64,000 nt of DNA from Diploptera punctata (GCA_030220185.1 JASPKZ010007426.1:342501-406500), one strand, 5' to 3'. Positions 42,674 to 54,004 are shown, numbered from the stretch's first letter. Notes: generated by a model from the letters alone, not told the origin. Made by a program: numbers and translations.

Positions 42674-42975
42674 CTAATGCCACGAGTGTTTTCCAAATTA
42701 TCTACATGATTTGGAAATCAAGAGTGGCATTTGTTAGGACTATTTTAACGAATAAAATTAAGCTGTTTACTCAAAAGTCATTATTTAAATATATTTACCG
42801 GTATTTTAAATTATGTATATGCTTAATGCAAACGGCGATGTTTGAAAAATCAGAAATGTGAGGTTATGTATATTCAATGCAACTTGATCATATTATTTAT
42901 TGGCAAATAGGATCGCAATATTGTAAGAATTGCACCGTAGTGGAGAATAAATTAAACACATCAAACTGTATAATA

Positions 42976-43028
<53 letters not shown>

Positions 43029-43341
43029 CATTATTATTATTATTATTATTATTATACTAAACATTATAGGTTATCAATTTATTTTTTTAGTAAACAACTC
43101 AGTAAAATCAAGGAATCTCTTCAGTATTTGCTATATTCAATGTATTTGTTGGAGAAAAATAATGATCTGAGCTGTTAAGAATATTAAAAAAAGGCGGAGC
43201 GTTCTTTATCACAAAAACAGGCGCTGATAAAGAGAAATCGATAAAGAGCGAGGTGAAACACGACTGTCATTGGATGTAAAACAAAATTCATTGAAACGTG
43301 ATTGGTCATTGACTCCAATTTGGGGCATGAGTTAAATGGTC
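42674..43341 (+). mobile_element. PAL-1 copy 4
   Basis: Shortened hairpin (AATGCCACGAGTG ... AGAGTGGCATTT), GGACTATTTTAACG, an interior shared with copy 2 and carrying (TTA)n at 42971-43054, then TGGGGCATGAGTTAAATGGTC. Outer TTAGGAC and reversed TTAGGACC extend the inverted end. Confidence 0.78.
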
Positions 43342-44404
43342 CTAATAATGCATGATTCTTATTTGCATTTAAAATAATGCTCTCTGTTAATAATACTAAA
43401 AAAATTATGGTTCCTAGTAAATTACACGGAAAAAGTCGCTTATATGTCTCAGACGAATTCTTCTAAGTTCCACAGAATCGCAGTGCGCATGCGCGAGTTG
43501 CTATAATGGTTAATATAGCCTCCGGTGGATGGCTCTGCAGTCGGCGTTACCAATTTTGGGAATAAATTTCCAAATGCAAAAAAAAAAAAAAATGGACGTT
43601 TACTAACTTGCCATTTTCTAACTAAAGAAAACAATTTACATGCATATTATTTATTCCCAAATGCTTAAAAAAATGGACGTAAACCAACTTCCCATTTCCT
43701 AACGTAACAAAGCAATTTACATGCGTACTATTTAATGAACTATAAACTAATTTTACGTACACTAGCACTAAATATGGTTTGAGATTATTTTCAAATGGTA
43801 GCAACGTTGGAACAACATGGGAAGGTAATGTATCCATGATCATGTTTTACGTAAATATATAAATATAAAATATTGTAAAGAAAGCTTGAAGATCATTGGA
43901 AAATGTTTAAAACAGTACAAAACGTGTTTACAAGTGTTTAGTGCATCAGTGGCATAAGAATGTAAGTGTAGAATAGTGAGAGACATAAAACCTACCCCAT
44001 CCAATTACTCTTATTAACCCTAACAGGTTACGATTAAGGGTATGTATGTAAGTATTGTATTTATTGTATGTATGTTTATGTGTACAGATGAGGGGCTTAT
44101 TTTTCAAAACAACACTCTTCTTCTTAATCATTTCCCTCTTGATCCTAAACTTACACCCTTTTGGGAAGCGAGCTTTTCCATCTATGTCGTGGTCTTTGAG
44201 GAATCTCCTTCCAGTTGGAATATTATCTAATACCGGTATGACTTTTGATAGCCTTCATCACTCATTCTTGAGACATGCTTATTCCTGCCTCCTTCTTGAA
44301 TCCGATTCATTTATTGGTTGAATTTCAGATTATTCCCAAATGTATTCATTTCTGATTCTTTCATATCTTGTTTGTTTATTATTTTTCTAAATATTATTCA
44401 TTGT
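43342..44404. other. Unassigned DNA with an 86-bp tandem pair
   Basis: CCAAATGC...AAAAAATGGACGT...ACAATTTACATGC occurs at 43570-43656 and again at 43657-43742. The forward frame at 44055-44321 has no recognised domain. Nothing else is supported. Confidence 0.5.
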
Positions 44405-44718
44405 ATTAAATTAATGTTGGGAAGTAAACATTATGAGGTATAATCTTTAAAATTCATCGGAGAACATATTGTTTAAACAACTCACCTCATAGGATTCATG
44501 CTTTCATGATATCGCGATTTCAAACACAGTCATGTTCATCTTCAGCCATAACTCCGACTGTTCAAAGTGATAAACTTTTCTTCCCTAGACTTGAGTAGTC
44601 TTTAATTATATTAAATTAATGTTGGGAAGTAAACATTATGAGGTATAATCATTAAAATTCATCGGAGAACATATTGTTTAAACAACTCACCTCATAGGAT
44701 TCATGCTTCCATGATATC
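44405..44718 (+). repeat. 109-bp direct repeat, about 98% identical
   Basis: Copies 44405-44513 and 44610-44718 start ATTAAATTAATGTTGGGAAG and end CATGATATC, with about two differences and 96 bp between. The second copy is followed by TCCGATGAATTTTAAT, inverse to ATTAAAATTCATCGGA inside it, so it can fold back. Confidence 0.88.
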
Positions 44719-45494
44719 CGATGAATTTTAATTATTTATTGTGTTTCTAACATTATATACCGGTAGTTTTGGATGATTCGACTCTTGTTTCAGAAGCATA
44801 AGGAAGACAGGTCCTATAACAGATTTATAAATTCAATTTTTAATTTACATAATCATGGTTCTTTTGATATCACTAAGGTTTTTGATTTTTCAATTAAAAT
44901 TTTCATATTGTATTTTATATGTTCATTCATAAATATATAAATAAGCGTTGGAGATTATCCTCGAAGTCACTAAATAATATTTTGTCACACGCATAACATA
45001 CGATATCGATTTCCTATTCATCTTATTCATTTCCATAAATTTGTAGGAAATAATCTAAGGCCACTGTTTTGCTGTTGACACTTTTAACGCAACGTTGTAA
45101 TGGTATAAATGATGTTCTAAAACCAAATGATATTTGTATATAGAGTACTCTAGGAATAATGCAAGATGCAATAGTATATTGCGATATACCGTATTGGCCC
45201 GAATATAGGCCGCGTTTATTTTCAAATTCCATACATGATAATTAAAGTTGTGGCTTATTTGCGCAGCTGATAAATTTTCACATGTAATAGAAACGTGAAA
45301 TGTAGCGCACGTTGTTAATTTTCTAATTTTCAAATGGAGCAACAATACCGAGCGCTCGTGTTTGGAATTGCACAGCATTCGTATGGTATATGACGCAACA
45401 ATGTACCAGTCTTCGTGTTATGGCAATCGTGCTCTTTTATAATACGATAGGACAGATTAAAAACAGTCACGGTAGTAGGCTACGTACCTCCTCC
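44719..45494. other. Unassigned DNA with a conserved-looking terminus motif
   Basis: CCGTATTGGCCCGAATATAG then GCCGCG at 45191-45216 resembles termini of known DNA-transposon repeats in animals (impression only). No gene is supported. Confidence 0.4.
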
Positions 45495-45797
45495 AACTCC
45501 AAGCGCGACAGGCCTTGAAGGCCCTAGGCCTACCAGCCGGCTGCTGGCCTCACGTCCACATGTTATTCACAGAGGTAGACGATCATAAGCCAATATATGG
45601 GGTGACATGTGGTCAGCATGTCGAGTCCTCCAGCCGTTATAGCTGGTATTCTCATCCTGGAGTCGTTACTTATTGTAGCTACCCAAATGCCTCACGCTGC
45701 TGGGTAGGCACCGGTCCCATACTGGCCGAAATTCCATGAGAAAAATGTCTTCCTCCATGGGGATTCGAACCAGCACAAGCCCCGTAGCTCTGTGACA
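45495..45797 (-). mobile_element. SINE-3, head truncated
   Basis: Complement of SINE-3 from CCAGCCGGCTGCTGGCCTC to the box B-like GGGGATTCGAACC and GTAGCTCTG; joins LINE-F sequence at 45798. Confidence 0.83.
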
Positions 45798-45985
45798 GAA
45801 TGGACAATACAAGATTACCCAAAAGATCAACACCTACAAACCACATGGGAAAAGATCTTTGGGACGGCCAAGGAAACGATGGACTTGAGACCGGAACAGG
45901 TCACATTGACCTAATCCTGGAAAGGAAGAAGAAGAAGACTACAACAACTCCAGAAGATGAGAAGCATGCTTCGAAAGGCCTAAAG
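45798..45985 (+). pseudogene. LINE-F-type C-terminal remnant
   Basis: Pieces read RMDNTRLPKR, then KPHGKRSLGRPRKRW when frames are followed, and a basic tail. This is the end of an EN/RT protein (GRPRKRW block). The rest is missing. Confidence 0.6.
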
Positions 45986-46189
45986 TGAAATCAACGAAAA
46001 TTTTAAATAATTGAGTAAGACGGCAGATACAAGGTAAAAAATATATAATTTAACATTGTTATAACCTCAACGGTATAAAAAAAAATTATGAACTTAAAAA
46101 GTATAGATTAATTCATATGTCAGAATAAAATGTTGTATTTAATTCATAAAACATTTTAATACAAATATCACGAAAAAACTGCATAATTG
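45986..46189. other. AT-rich, nothing recognised
   Basis: No feature supported. Confidence 0.4.
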
Positions 46190-46275
46190 AAGATGCGAAC
46201 CTGCGACCTTCATTATAAGAAACAGTGACCGCATGCTTTACCGCTGACCTATCAGGGCAGGTAGGAGAGTCTTCA
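46190..46275 (-). other. tRNA-like sequence, probably a decayed SINE head
   Basis: On the minus strand TGATAGGTCAGCGGTAAAGC resembles box A and AGGTCGCAGGTTCGCATC box B. Acceptor-stem pairing is not evident, so it is not called a tRNA gene. Confidence 0.45.
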
Positions 46276-47177
46276 GTTCATGTCACATAACAGAGTAGCT
46301 CAGGGACTGCACAATTATGACTAGTCTCCTAGTTTGAACCCAGCGCTGTGTCGAGTATGACTTAGAAGAAACATGCGTTCAAGAGATGCCTTTTTTTTTG
46401 GCTAAGGGTGTACCTTAGATGGGAAGAACAAGTAAAGAACATCAATAAAATAGGATTAGAATGTTGAATCTGGAGGAAGAGTAGTCGCGGAATGACCGCG
46501 ATAGATGAAGACGTTTGTCCAAAAACTTGGCACCCACAACGAAGACATGATACTAGATGAAGCAAAGGAATAACCCATACAATATGCAGATTTTTTGTAA
46601 GTCATGTTGAACAGTACAGTAAAGTAAAATAGTGGAGAGTATTTTATACACACGCTGTATATATACAATTTTCGATTAATTATTTTATATTATTGTTATT
46701 AACTAAATATAAAAATTAAATGGAGTTCAAAGCATTCACGATTTTAATTATATTCTCCAATGAAAGCTAATTGTGTGTTTTCCAAAAGAAAAAAAATATG
46801 TTAATACCAGTAGAAAATATGTTATTGATAACATAAAGCATGTAATTTAAATATAGAAACTGCGGAAAAGTATATTAATAAAATTGTTAAATGATTTAAT
46901 GTATTCAGATATAATTAAATAATTTAATTTAGACAGGATATGATATTGCATACAGAATCGTAATTAACTTTATTACAAATTTAATTGGAGATTTAACTTT
47001 ATTCCTCTGGCTGTGTTTGTGCTTTTATTATAAATTAATATTGGAATCATTCGGATGAAATAAAATTTTCACACACAATAAACGATAAAAATTACAATAT
47101 ACATGAAACAAATACATTTGGTTATTTATTGCAGATTGGTTGACTGCATGGTCATTTGGCCATCCTAAGAAGGCAAA
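46276..47177. other. AT-rich stretch, nothing recognised
   Basis: A second box B-like word (GGGTTCAAACTAG, minus strand) lies near 46335. No gene supported. Confidence 0.4.
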
Positions 47178-47312
47178 TGTCCCGCGCCGTAGCCGAGCGT
47201 TTTAAGGCATGATGCCTTGGTGCCCGGACTACGGATTTTTCCCTGGATCGAATTCCCATGCGAGAAGAGATTGTCTCATGGATTTTCAACAGTTCTGGAA
47301 ATTCATGCTATT
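47178..47312 (+). mobile_element. SINE-3 5' portion
   Basis: TGTCCCGCGCCGTAGCCGAG head and TTGTCTCATGGATTTTCAAC; truncated at the LINE-A junction. Confidence 0.75.
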
Positions 47313-47314
47313 AT

Positions 47315-47623
47315 GTATTACAGGGAATCTTGTCGTCCCAACTTCTCTAAAAAAAATTTAAACTGAAAATGTATAAAACTGTTATTCTCTCATTTACATT
47401 ATATGGATGTGAAACATGGACTCTACTTTAAGGGAGGACAAATAATTACGAGCATTTGAGAATAAAGTTCATAGGGAATTTTTGGATAAAAGGGAGATGA
47501 AAAGACAGGTGAATAGAGAAGACAACATAATTGAGCTACATGATATTTATAGGAAACCAGATATAATAAGAACAGTTAAGTCTCTTAGAATGCGATGGGC
47601 AGGACACGTGGTAAGAATGGGGA

Positions 47624-47624
<1 letters not shown>
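47315..47624 (+). mobile_element. LINE-A, left of LINE-B insertion
   Basis: Forward coding DNA from the region upstream of LYGCETW to RMRWAGHVVRMGN (near 47617). Confidence 0.83.
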
Positions 47625-47675
<51 letters not shown>

Positions 47676-48600
47676 GCTTTATTTTACCTGGCAGAGTTAA
47701 GGCCTTAAGGCCTTGTATGCCACTCAACCAGGTTTTAAAAAGTACAAAAAATAGTATTACATCTAAATTACAATAAACATAAACGATTACATGTTATAAA
47801 TACAATATAATTATTATTTATAATATACTTTGATTACTCTAGATTTAAGGAATTAAATATAATATGTACAAAATATATAAAAAACTAGAAAAATATTAAT
47901 GACTAGTATAAATTAAATAAAGAGAGAAAAGTTAATTATTAGACAACAGGTAACTGTATAAGCGTGACTTAAAAGTGCCAAGTGTGCGGCAACCCCACAT
48001 GTCATGAGGAAGGAAATTCCAGGAGCGAGCAGAGGCTACTGTGAAGGAAGTAGAATAAGAGGAAGTGCTATGAAGAGGGGTTGTTAGCAGACTGTTATCT
48101 CGTGACCTAGTGTCAATATTGTGGTAAAAAGATAACTTCTCAAATCTGGACGCCAGGTAACTAGGAGTGTAGGAATTCAGAAGCTTGAAAAGTAGTGAAA
48201 GAGAGTGCAATTTACGTCTGTCAGAAAGACGGAGCCAAGAGAGGTTATTGAAGTGTTCGGAAATATGGCCACAATGGCGAATATTGAAAATGAATCGAAC
48301 GCAAGCATTATGAACACGCTGCAGTCTCTGCGACAAGTCATAGTTTAGATCATTATATATAACGTTACAATAATCGAAGTGCGGCAACACAAGATTTTGC
48401 ACAAGGATTTGTTTTAATGAAACAGGGAGAAAATGCTTTAAACGTCTAAGATAATGTAAGATGGAGAAAGTCTTTTTTACATATGTTTCACTGTGTTTGC
48501 CAGGTAAATTTGAGTCTAGATATATTCCAAGATCTATTACTGAAGAAGAATAAGGGATAATTATATTATTTATAGCAATGTTTGGAAGTGTAGATATAAA
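47625..48600 (-). mobile_element. LINE-B inserted in LINE-A, best preserved copy
   Basis: Minus strand: C-terminal RT frame, a 3' UTR of about 230 bp ending AAGGCCTTAACTCTGCCAGG then TAAAATAAAGC, and a TTA tail (47625-47673) at the insertion point. LINE-A continues at about 48601. A clear target duplication is not seen; GGGAA on both sides is possible. 5'-truncated. Confidence 0.88.
47932..48600 (-). CDS. LINE-B reverse transcriptase C-terminal fragment (open frame)
   Basis: About 220 codons remain open, ending at a natural stop at 47932. Pieces in order: INNIIIPYSSSVIDLGIYLD, LKHFLPVSLKQILVQNLVLP, HFDYCNVIYNDLNYDLSQRL, NACVRFIFNIRHCG, NLSWLRLSDRRKLHSLSLLF and SARSWNFLPHDMWGCRTLGT. The D-x-G-x-x-L-D-S-N-L start, LxxPHFDYC, LQRxHNACVR and LSWLxLxxRR blocks are standard for the post-catalytic part of CR1/Jockey-like RTs. 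Upstream residues of the open frame (to 48681) are antisense LINE-A. The RT catalytic core and endonuclease are missing, so the protein cannot act alone, but the open frame shows a young insertion. Confidence 0.85.
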   Translation of the reverse strand, partial: FISTLPNIAINNIIIPYSSSVIDLGIYLDSNLPGKHSETYVKKTFSILHYLRRLKHFLPVSLKQILVQNLVLPHFDYCNVIYNDLNYDLSQRLQRVHNACVRFIFNIRHCGHISEHFNNLSWLRLSDRRKLHSLSLLFKLLNSYTPSYLASRFEKLSFYHNIDTRSRDNSLLTTPLHSTSSYSTSFTVASARSWNFLPHDMWGCRTLGTFKSRLYSYLLSNN

Positions 48601-48808
48601 GAGGGAAATGGAAGTGTCTTGTAGGAAAGCTAAAGAAAAACGCCCTGTTGGTAGACAAAGAATGAGGTGGAAGAATAACATTAACCATGATTTGGGGGAA
48701 GTAGATTATACATGGGATGAATGGAAAACATTAGCTCGGGATAGATATGCATGAAGATCTTACGTCCACTCGGCCATGAACCTACGGGTTCGATAGTGCC
48801 AGTTGATT
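48601..48808 (+). mobile_element. LINE-A 3' end, right of LINE-B
   Basis: GGTGGAAGAATAACATTAAC to CGGCCATGAACCTACGGGTT and a GATTAGTTA tail. Confidence 0.83.
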
Positions 48809-48829
48809 AGTTATGGAACATTTACCCCT

Positions 48830-49030
48830 CCCTCAGCTCCATTAGCAATTTGGGCAGCTACATTAAGTAGCGGCTCCAGCTATAACGATTGGGGAACCCG
48901 ACCTAGTGACCACATGTCACCCCTATATTGCCCGGATGTTTAAACACATGTTAATGTGATGCCAGCAACCGGCTGGTAGATCAAGGGTCTTCTAGGACTT
49001 TCGGGCCATGGAGTTAAGAAGTAAACATAA
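48830..49030 (+). mobile_element. SINE-3 3' portion
   Basis: TTAAGTAGCGGCTCCAGCTA, ACCACATGTCACCCCTATA and CAGCAACCGGCTGGTAGATC; head missing. Confidence 0.75.
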
Positions 49031-49253
49031 ATAATAATCAATCATGCATAAAAACAAAGTCGAACGAATAAGTTTTTCAGACGGTTTCTTTTGAGGCTCT
49101 TATACGGGAGATTCAGAATTCAAACCTCGGGATCTACCAACGTTATCAAAGTTCTTTTTTGTGGTTTTATTCAGCTTTCAATGCCTTCTTAACTAACTAA
49201 CCCTTTAATTCCCAGTATATCCCTGAAAATCATCATGTATACAGCTGTAATAT

Positions 49254-49566
49254 CCATACATAGTAATTCTGCCCGAAGGCAGGTCCTTCACTGCAATCAT
49301 AGCATTTTCATGCTATGCTTGCAGCTTTACTAGGGAATTGTAGGTGTGGTAGCTTCCCGTTGCTTTCCACACCGGTGAAGGATGATGATGATGGCCATAT
49401 GATTTCGGGGACCGTTTGGGCCTTAAAGTTTTGCTGACATTTGTCTTACAGGTGAGAAAAAACCCCGATAAAAACCTCACCCAGAAAAACTGCCCCGACC
49501 AGGGATCGAACCCGGGCCCGCTGCGTGACAAGGCAGCACGCTACCTCGAGACCACAGCGGTGGACT
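49254..49566 (-). mobile_element. SINE-2b, complete with TSD
   Basis: Complement of the full SINE-2b. The 11-bp duplication AGCTGTAATAT lies at 49243-49253 and 49567-49577. Confidence 0.9.
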
Positions 49567-49577
49567 AGCTGTAATAT

Positions 49578-50085
49578 AAGGTTCCATAAATCTATGAAAT
49601 ACCATTGTTATATTGAAAAAACAAGCTTCTGGTATTAGCGTAATATTAAAATTAACATAGGCTAATCTATCTGCATGCAATACTTAACACAATCAAAGAA
49701 AGAAGGTCTGCCTGAAGCGGGATTTAAACCCAAGTTCTCTTGATGTTTGTATGTTTACGAGCCGGTGCTCCTTCTTTTTTGCACGCCTGTAGTAATTTCA
49801 AGACTTGACACAAACACGTTTCTCTTTAATTATTTTAACTATTGCATGCGGATGGCATGTATTAATCTCAATTTTAGTTCGTATTTTGCTGGATAATTAG
49901 GGTGATTCCTTCTCTGAACTGTTCCTAGGGTTTCTAGTTATTTTTGGTGAACGATATAGTATTTGTATTAATAAAATATTAATTTGTTTCGGAGTTTTCA
50001 ACAGGACGAATTTCTACATTCGATACTATAAGCAAATATATTGAGTTTAATTCACGTTTATATATAGCGGTCTTAAAGTTTAAAA
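49578..50085. other. Unassigned DNA with a tRNA-like remnant
   Basis: On the minus strand near 49707-49775, CACCGGCTCGTAAAC and TGGGTTTAAATCCCGCTTC give weak box A/box B resemblance. No gene supported. Confidence 0.4.
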
Positions 50086-50139
50086 GCTCATTCATTCATT
50101 TTGAGAATTTTCCACACGATTGTGGGTTTCCTCCAACCA
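50086..50139 (-). repeat. Fragment shared with the 14.8-15.2 kb duplication
   Basis: CATTCATTCATTTTGAGAAT and TTTCCTCCAACCAATCTT are the inverse of AAGATTGGTTGGAGAAAATC...GAATGAATG at 14870-14930. Confidence 0.7.
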
Positions 50140-50525
50140 ATCTTATATATAAAAATTAATGTTTTTTGTTTGTATATTTGTTTGTTTGTTCGTACTTTAT
50201 GCGCGGTCATACCATTGATCCGATTGTGATGGTTTTTTTTTTTTGCAAAATGTTCAGGAGATTCCCGGGATGAACATAGGCTATAAGAGAGTTGATACTC
50301 AACTCCTACACCCTTAAAGTCGCCCTTTGTAGTGGAAAACGTGAAAAAACTAGCTCTTTGGATGCTTAAATAGCTTACGCTGCCTAAACCATAAGAAATA
50401 CACAAAATTAATGTACGCAGAATCGAATATCTCAAAAACGCTCTACAAAAAAATCCGCGACAGCATATGTTATCTCTTACGGATAACTCACAAAAACCAT
50501 TTTTGTCTTTCATTGATACCAAGAG
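50140..50525 (+). mobile_element. HEL-1 copy, 3'-truncated
   Basis: TTATATATAAAAATTAATG start, then AAAATGTTCAGGAGATTCCC and GACAGCATATGTTATCTCTT; cut by SINE-3. Confidence 0.75.
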
Positions 50526-50655
50526 TCTCGCGCCGTAGCTGAGTGGTTAAGGCAATAAGTCTTGGCTCAGAACTACGGGACTTACGCTGGTTCGAGTTCT
50601 ACGGGGGAAGAAATTTTTCTCATGGAATGTCGGCCAGTATGGGTCAGAAATGAAA
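50526..50655 (+). mobile_element. SINE-3 5' portion
   Basis: TCGCGCCGTAGCTGAGTGGT, GGTTCGAGTTCTACGGGGG and TTTCTCATGGAATGTCGGCC; 3' body missing. Confidence 0.78.
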
Positions 50656-50734
50656 TCTAGCTGGAGGAAAAAAAATAATGACTGTTTTGACTCACTCTCA
50701 TCAGTTTATCTTTTTTTTTTTCACTCTAATATAA

Positions 50735-51000
50735 TTGTTATATGACGGTTCTTAACTTATCTGCAAAGGAGGGTACAATTCTAATGTTCATGACTGTGAC
50801 GTCATCATTCATACTTCTTGAGCCACAACAGAAGGCTGTAAGAGGTTTTCTTGCGAACTTATTTAATAATATCTAATTATGTCATAATTTCTTAATTTTA
50901 TGGTAAAAAAGTAACCTATTTTTTATCGTCCGCCCATGACATGAGAATTGAACGTTCGGGCAGGACAACGCCTGCCGGGAACGCCTGCCGGGTATGCTAG
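50735..51000 (+). mobile_element. HEL-3 Helitron-like element, 3' end intact
   Basis: Ends with the hairpin GGGCAGGACAACGCCTGCC, a duplicated GGGAACGCCTGCC, then GGGTATGCTAG followed by T: the Helitron-type CTAG-T end. The 5' end is unclear. No Rep/helicase. Confidence 0.72.
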
Positions 51001-51002
51001 TA

Positions 51003-51550
51003 TATGTATATATAAATGACTATGGACTTATAGACTATCAGTTTGCAACAAACATTCACAAATTTCTCTTAATTAAAGTTCTCAACGTTCCCTGTCCTCT
51101 GTGTCCTCATCTGTTACATCAAATTTCCTCATTGAATTTTGAATGTTCTTCCAGATTTTTCTTGGTCTTCCATTCTTGTTCCCTTCTTTCAATTTTCCAT
51201 GGTAGTCTTCCATCCTTAATTCTTCTTACGTGTCCATACAATTTTAACCTTCTGTGTTCAATCTCATCCATTATACTTCTTTCTGCATTCATCCATTTTC
51301 TAATTTCTGTATTTCTAATTTGTTTCCAGTCGAGATTTGCTGGCAGCTCTTCTCCAAAAATCAATTTCAACTGGAGTTATTCTGCTGACATGTCATTGTG
51401 TCATTGTCCAAATTTCCGATCCGTATAACCTATACTTCCTAGTATGGACTTATAAATTACTTGTTTTGTTTTGTTAATGATGTTTTTACTCCATAGTATA
51501 GAGTTTAACATTCCTATGGCTTCTCTTCCATTACTGTTTAAAAGCTAAAC
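51003..51550 (-). pseudogene. LINE-C EN/RT C-terminal remnant
   Basis: Minus frames read NTEIRKWMNAERSIMDEIEH, RRLKLYGHVRRIKDGRLPWK and KTKKNLEEHSKFNEEI, then the 3' UTR AAGTCCATAGTCATTTATAT. The RRLKxxGHVxRMxDxRxP block is the usual C-terminal motif of EN/RT LINEs. The catalytic RT part is missing. Confidence 0.75.
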
Positions 51551-51634
51551 GTAATAATAATAATTCATGCTAATCTCGCACTTTTTGTCATGCGTAAATG
51601 TTCAGTTAGATTACCTTTCGATTATGTTTTATAG

Positions 51635-51960
51635 CCTATCAGGGGTTTCCGCACACATGTCTCTTTTAAATCACGCTTATATAATTACTTGTTTTTAAAT
51701 AATTAATTTTTCTCGTTAAATAAAATTTATTCTAAGTCATTAATAGTATATTTTTCTCATTTTTTATCGAGTACGTTTTATATTTCAGTCGTTAAATCTA
51801 GATTAAATGAAAATACATTTAAATAATTATATATATATACCATGTAATATTTATGTTTATTGTAATTTAGATGTAAGAATGTAGGAATAATTTTTATATT
51901 TTTTAACCTGGTTAAGTATTAGACAAAGCTTTAAGGCCTAACTCTCCCAGGTAAAAATAA
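51635..51960 (+). mobile_element. LINE-B 3' end
   Basis: ATCAGGGGTTTCCGCACACA to AACCTGGTTAAGTATTAGAC and CTCCCAGGTAAAAATAAATG. Confidence 0.8.
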
Positions 51961-51961
51961 A

Positions 51962-52050
51962 TGTATTATTATTGTTATTGTTATTATTATTATCATTATT
52001 ATCATTATTATTATCATCATCATTATTATTATCATCATTATTATTAATAT
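51962..52050 (+). repeat. (TTA)n microsatellite, LINE-B tail
   Basis: TTA/TCA/TTG units directly after LINE-B. Confidence 0.93.
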
Positions 52051-52378
52051 GTCCAGCGCTGTGTGGTCTCGAGGTAGCGTGCTGCCTTGTCACGCAGCGG
52101 GCCCGGGTTCGATCCCCGGTCGGGGCAGTTTTTCTGGGTGAGGTTTTTATCGGGGTTTTTCCTCGCCTGTAAGACAAATGTCAGGAAAACTTTAAGGCCC
52201 AAACGGTCCCCGAAATCATATGGCCATGATCATCATCCTTATCATCATCATCATCATCATCATCATCCTTCACCGGTGTGGAAAAGTAAACGGGGAAGCT
52301 ACCACACCTACAATTCCCTAGGAAAGCTGCAAGCAGTAGCATGCCTTCGGGCAGAAGTGACGATGGATGGCTGATGAT
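52051..52378 (+). mobile_element. SINE-2b
   Basis: GTCCAGCGCTGTGTGGTCTC head (GT slip) to a degraded 3' end GACGATGGATGGC. Starts in the TTA tail of LINE-B. Confidence 0.85.
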
Positions 52379-52379
52379 C

Positions 52380-52748
52380 AGGATGAGAGGAGGAGCAGGG
52401 AGCAGGAGAGTAGGAGCAGCAGGCAGTGAGGAGGAGGAGCAGGATGGGAGGAGGAGGAGGAGGGAGGAAGAGGAGGAGGAGGAGGAGCAGGAGGAGCAGG
52501 AGGAGGACAGGAGGAGGAGGAGGAGCAGGAGGAGGAGGAGGAGGAGGGAGCAGGAGGAGGAGGAGGAGCAGCAGGAGGAGGAGGAGGGAGGGAGGAGGGG
52601 CGCAGAGGAGGAGGAGGAAGGGGAGGAGGAGCAGGAGGAGGAGGAGGAGGACGAGGAGGAGCAGGAGGAGGAGCAGGAGGAGGAGGAGGAGGAGCAGCAG
52701 GAGGAGGAGGAGGAGCAGGAGGAGGAGGAGGAGGAAGAGGAGGAGGAG

Positions 52749-52783
<35 letters not shown>

Positions 52784-53476
52784 GGAGGAGCAGGAGGAGG
52801 AGGAGCAGGAGGAGGAGGAGGAGGAGGAGGAGGAGGAGGAGGAGCAGGAGGAGGAGCAGGAGGAGGAGCAGGAGGAGGAAGAGGAGGAGGAGCAGGAGGA
52901 GGAGGAGGAGGAGCAGCAGGAGGAGGAGGGAGCGGAGGAGGAGGAGCAGGAGCAGGGGGAGGAGGAGCAGCAGGAGGAGGAGGAGCAGGAGGAGGAGCAG
53001 GAGCAGGAGGAGGAGCAGGGAGGAGGGGGAGGAGGAGGAGGAGGAGGAGGAGGAGGAGGAGCAGAGGAGGGGGAGGAGGGAGGAGGAGCAGGGGGGAGGA
53101 GGAGGATGAGGAGGAGGAGAAAGGAGGAGGAGGAGGAGGAGGAAGAGGAGGAGGAGGAGGAGGAAGAGGAGGAGGAGGAGGAGGAAGAGGAGGAGGAGGA
53201 GGAGGAGGTGAGGAGGAGGAAAGGGAGGAGGCGGAGGAAGAGGAGGAGGAGGAGGAAGAGGAGGAGGAGGAGGAGGAAGAGAGGAGGAGGAAGAGGGAGG
53301 AGGAGGAGGAGGAGGAGGAGGAGGAGGAGGAGGAGGAGCAGGGTAGGAGGAGCAGGAGGAGGAGGAGGATGAGGAAGAGGAGGAGGAGGAAGAGGAGGAG
53401 CAGGAGGAGGGGCAGGGGAGGAGGAGGAGCAGGAGCAGGATGAGGGGGAGGAGGAGGTGAGGGGAGGAGGAGCGTA
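52380..53476 (+). repeat. 1.1 kb polypurine (GGA)n satellite
   Basis: Almost pure A/G/occasional C: GAGGAGGAGGAGCAGGAGGA-type units with GGGAGG and GGAAGA variants. The long Glu-rich and Arg-rich frames (for example 52341-53372) shift composition with every frame and are artefacts. Confidence 0.97.
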
Positions 53477-53489
53477 GGGTGAGTATATT

Positions 53490-53613
53490 AGTTTATCATT
53501 ATTATTGATTTATCATAAATTATTATTATTATCACATTCATTATTTAATATCAATTATTATTATCATTATTATACTATTATTATCTATTATATTATTATT
53601 ATTATTATTATTA

Positions 53614-53676
<63 letters not shown>

Positions 53677-53680
53677 TAAG
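53490..53680 (+). repeat. (TTA)n microsatellite
   Basis: TTA/TCA/TAT units to about 53675. Confidence 0.93.
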
Positions 53681-54004
53681 ATGTGTAGTACAAATAGTGC
53701 ACTTCCCAACGTATATATGAGTTTCATTATATGCATGTCTTAATTTTCAAAAGCTAACAAAAATACTAATGAAATTATTTTGTATTTACACTTGTATACA
53801 ATTGTTCTCAATTAAACTCCATGAATATTTGCATCCCATAAATTGAATACAGCACACAATTAATGATTAAGACATAGTGAGGATTGTTACGCGATAAATG
53901 ATATTTTCGATGCCATGATGCGCTATTCCATGTAATATATTTTTTAATTATTATAAATAGAGGCTACTTATCGCTAAATTTCGGATCATTGTACATAATT
54001 TTAA
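53681..54004. other. AT-rich, nothing recognised
   Basis: No feature supported. Confidence 0.45.

Noticed and set aside
50994..51428. 144-residue forward frame
   Set aside because: Antisense of the LINE-C coding remnant.
52341..53372. 343-residue Glu/Arg/Gly-rich open frame
   Set aside because: Stop-free only because the GGA satellite lacks T; no start context, domain or stable composition.
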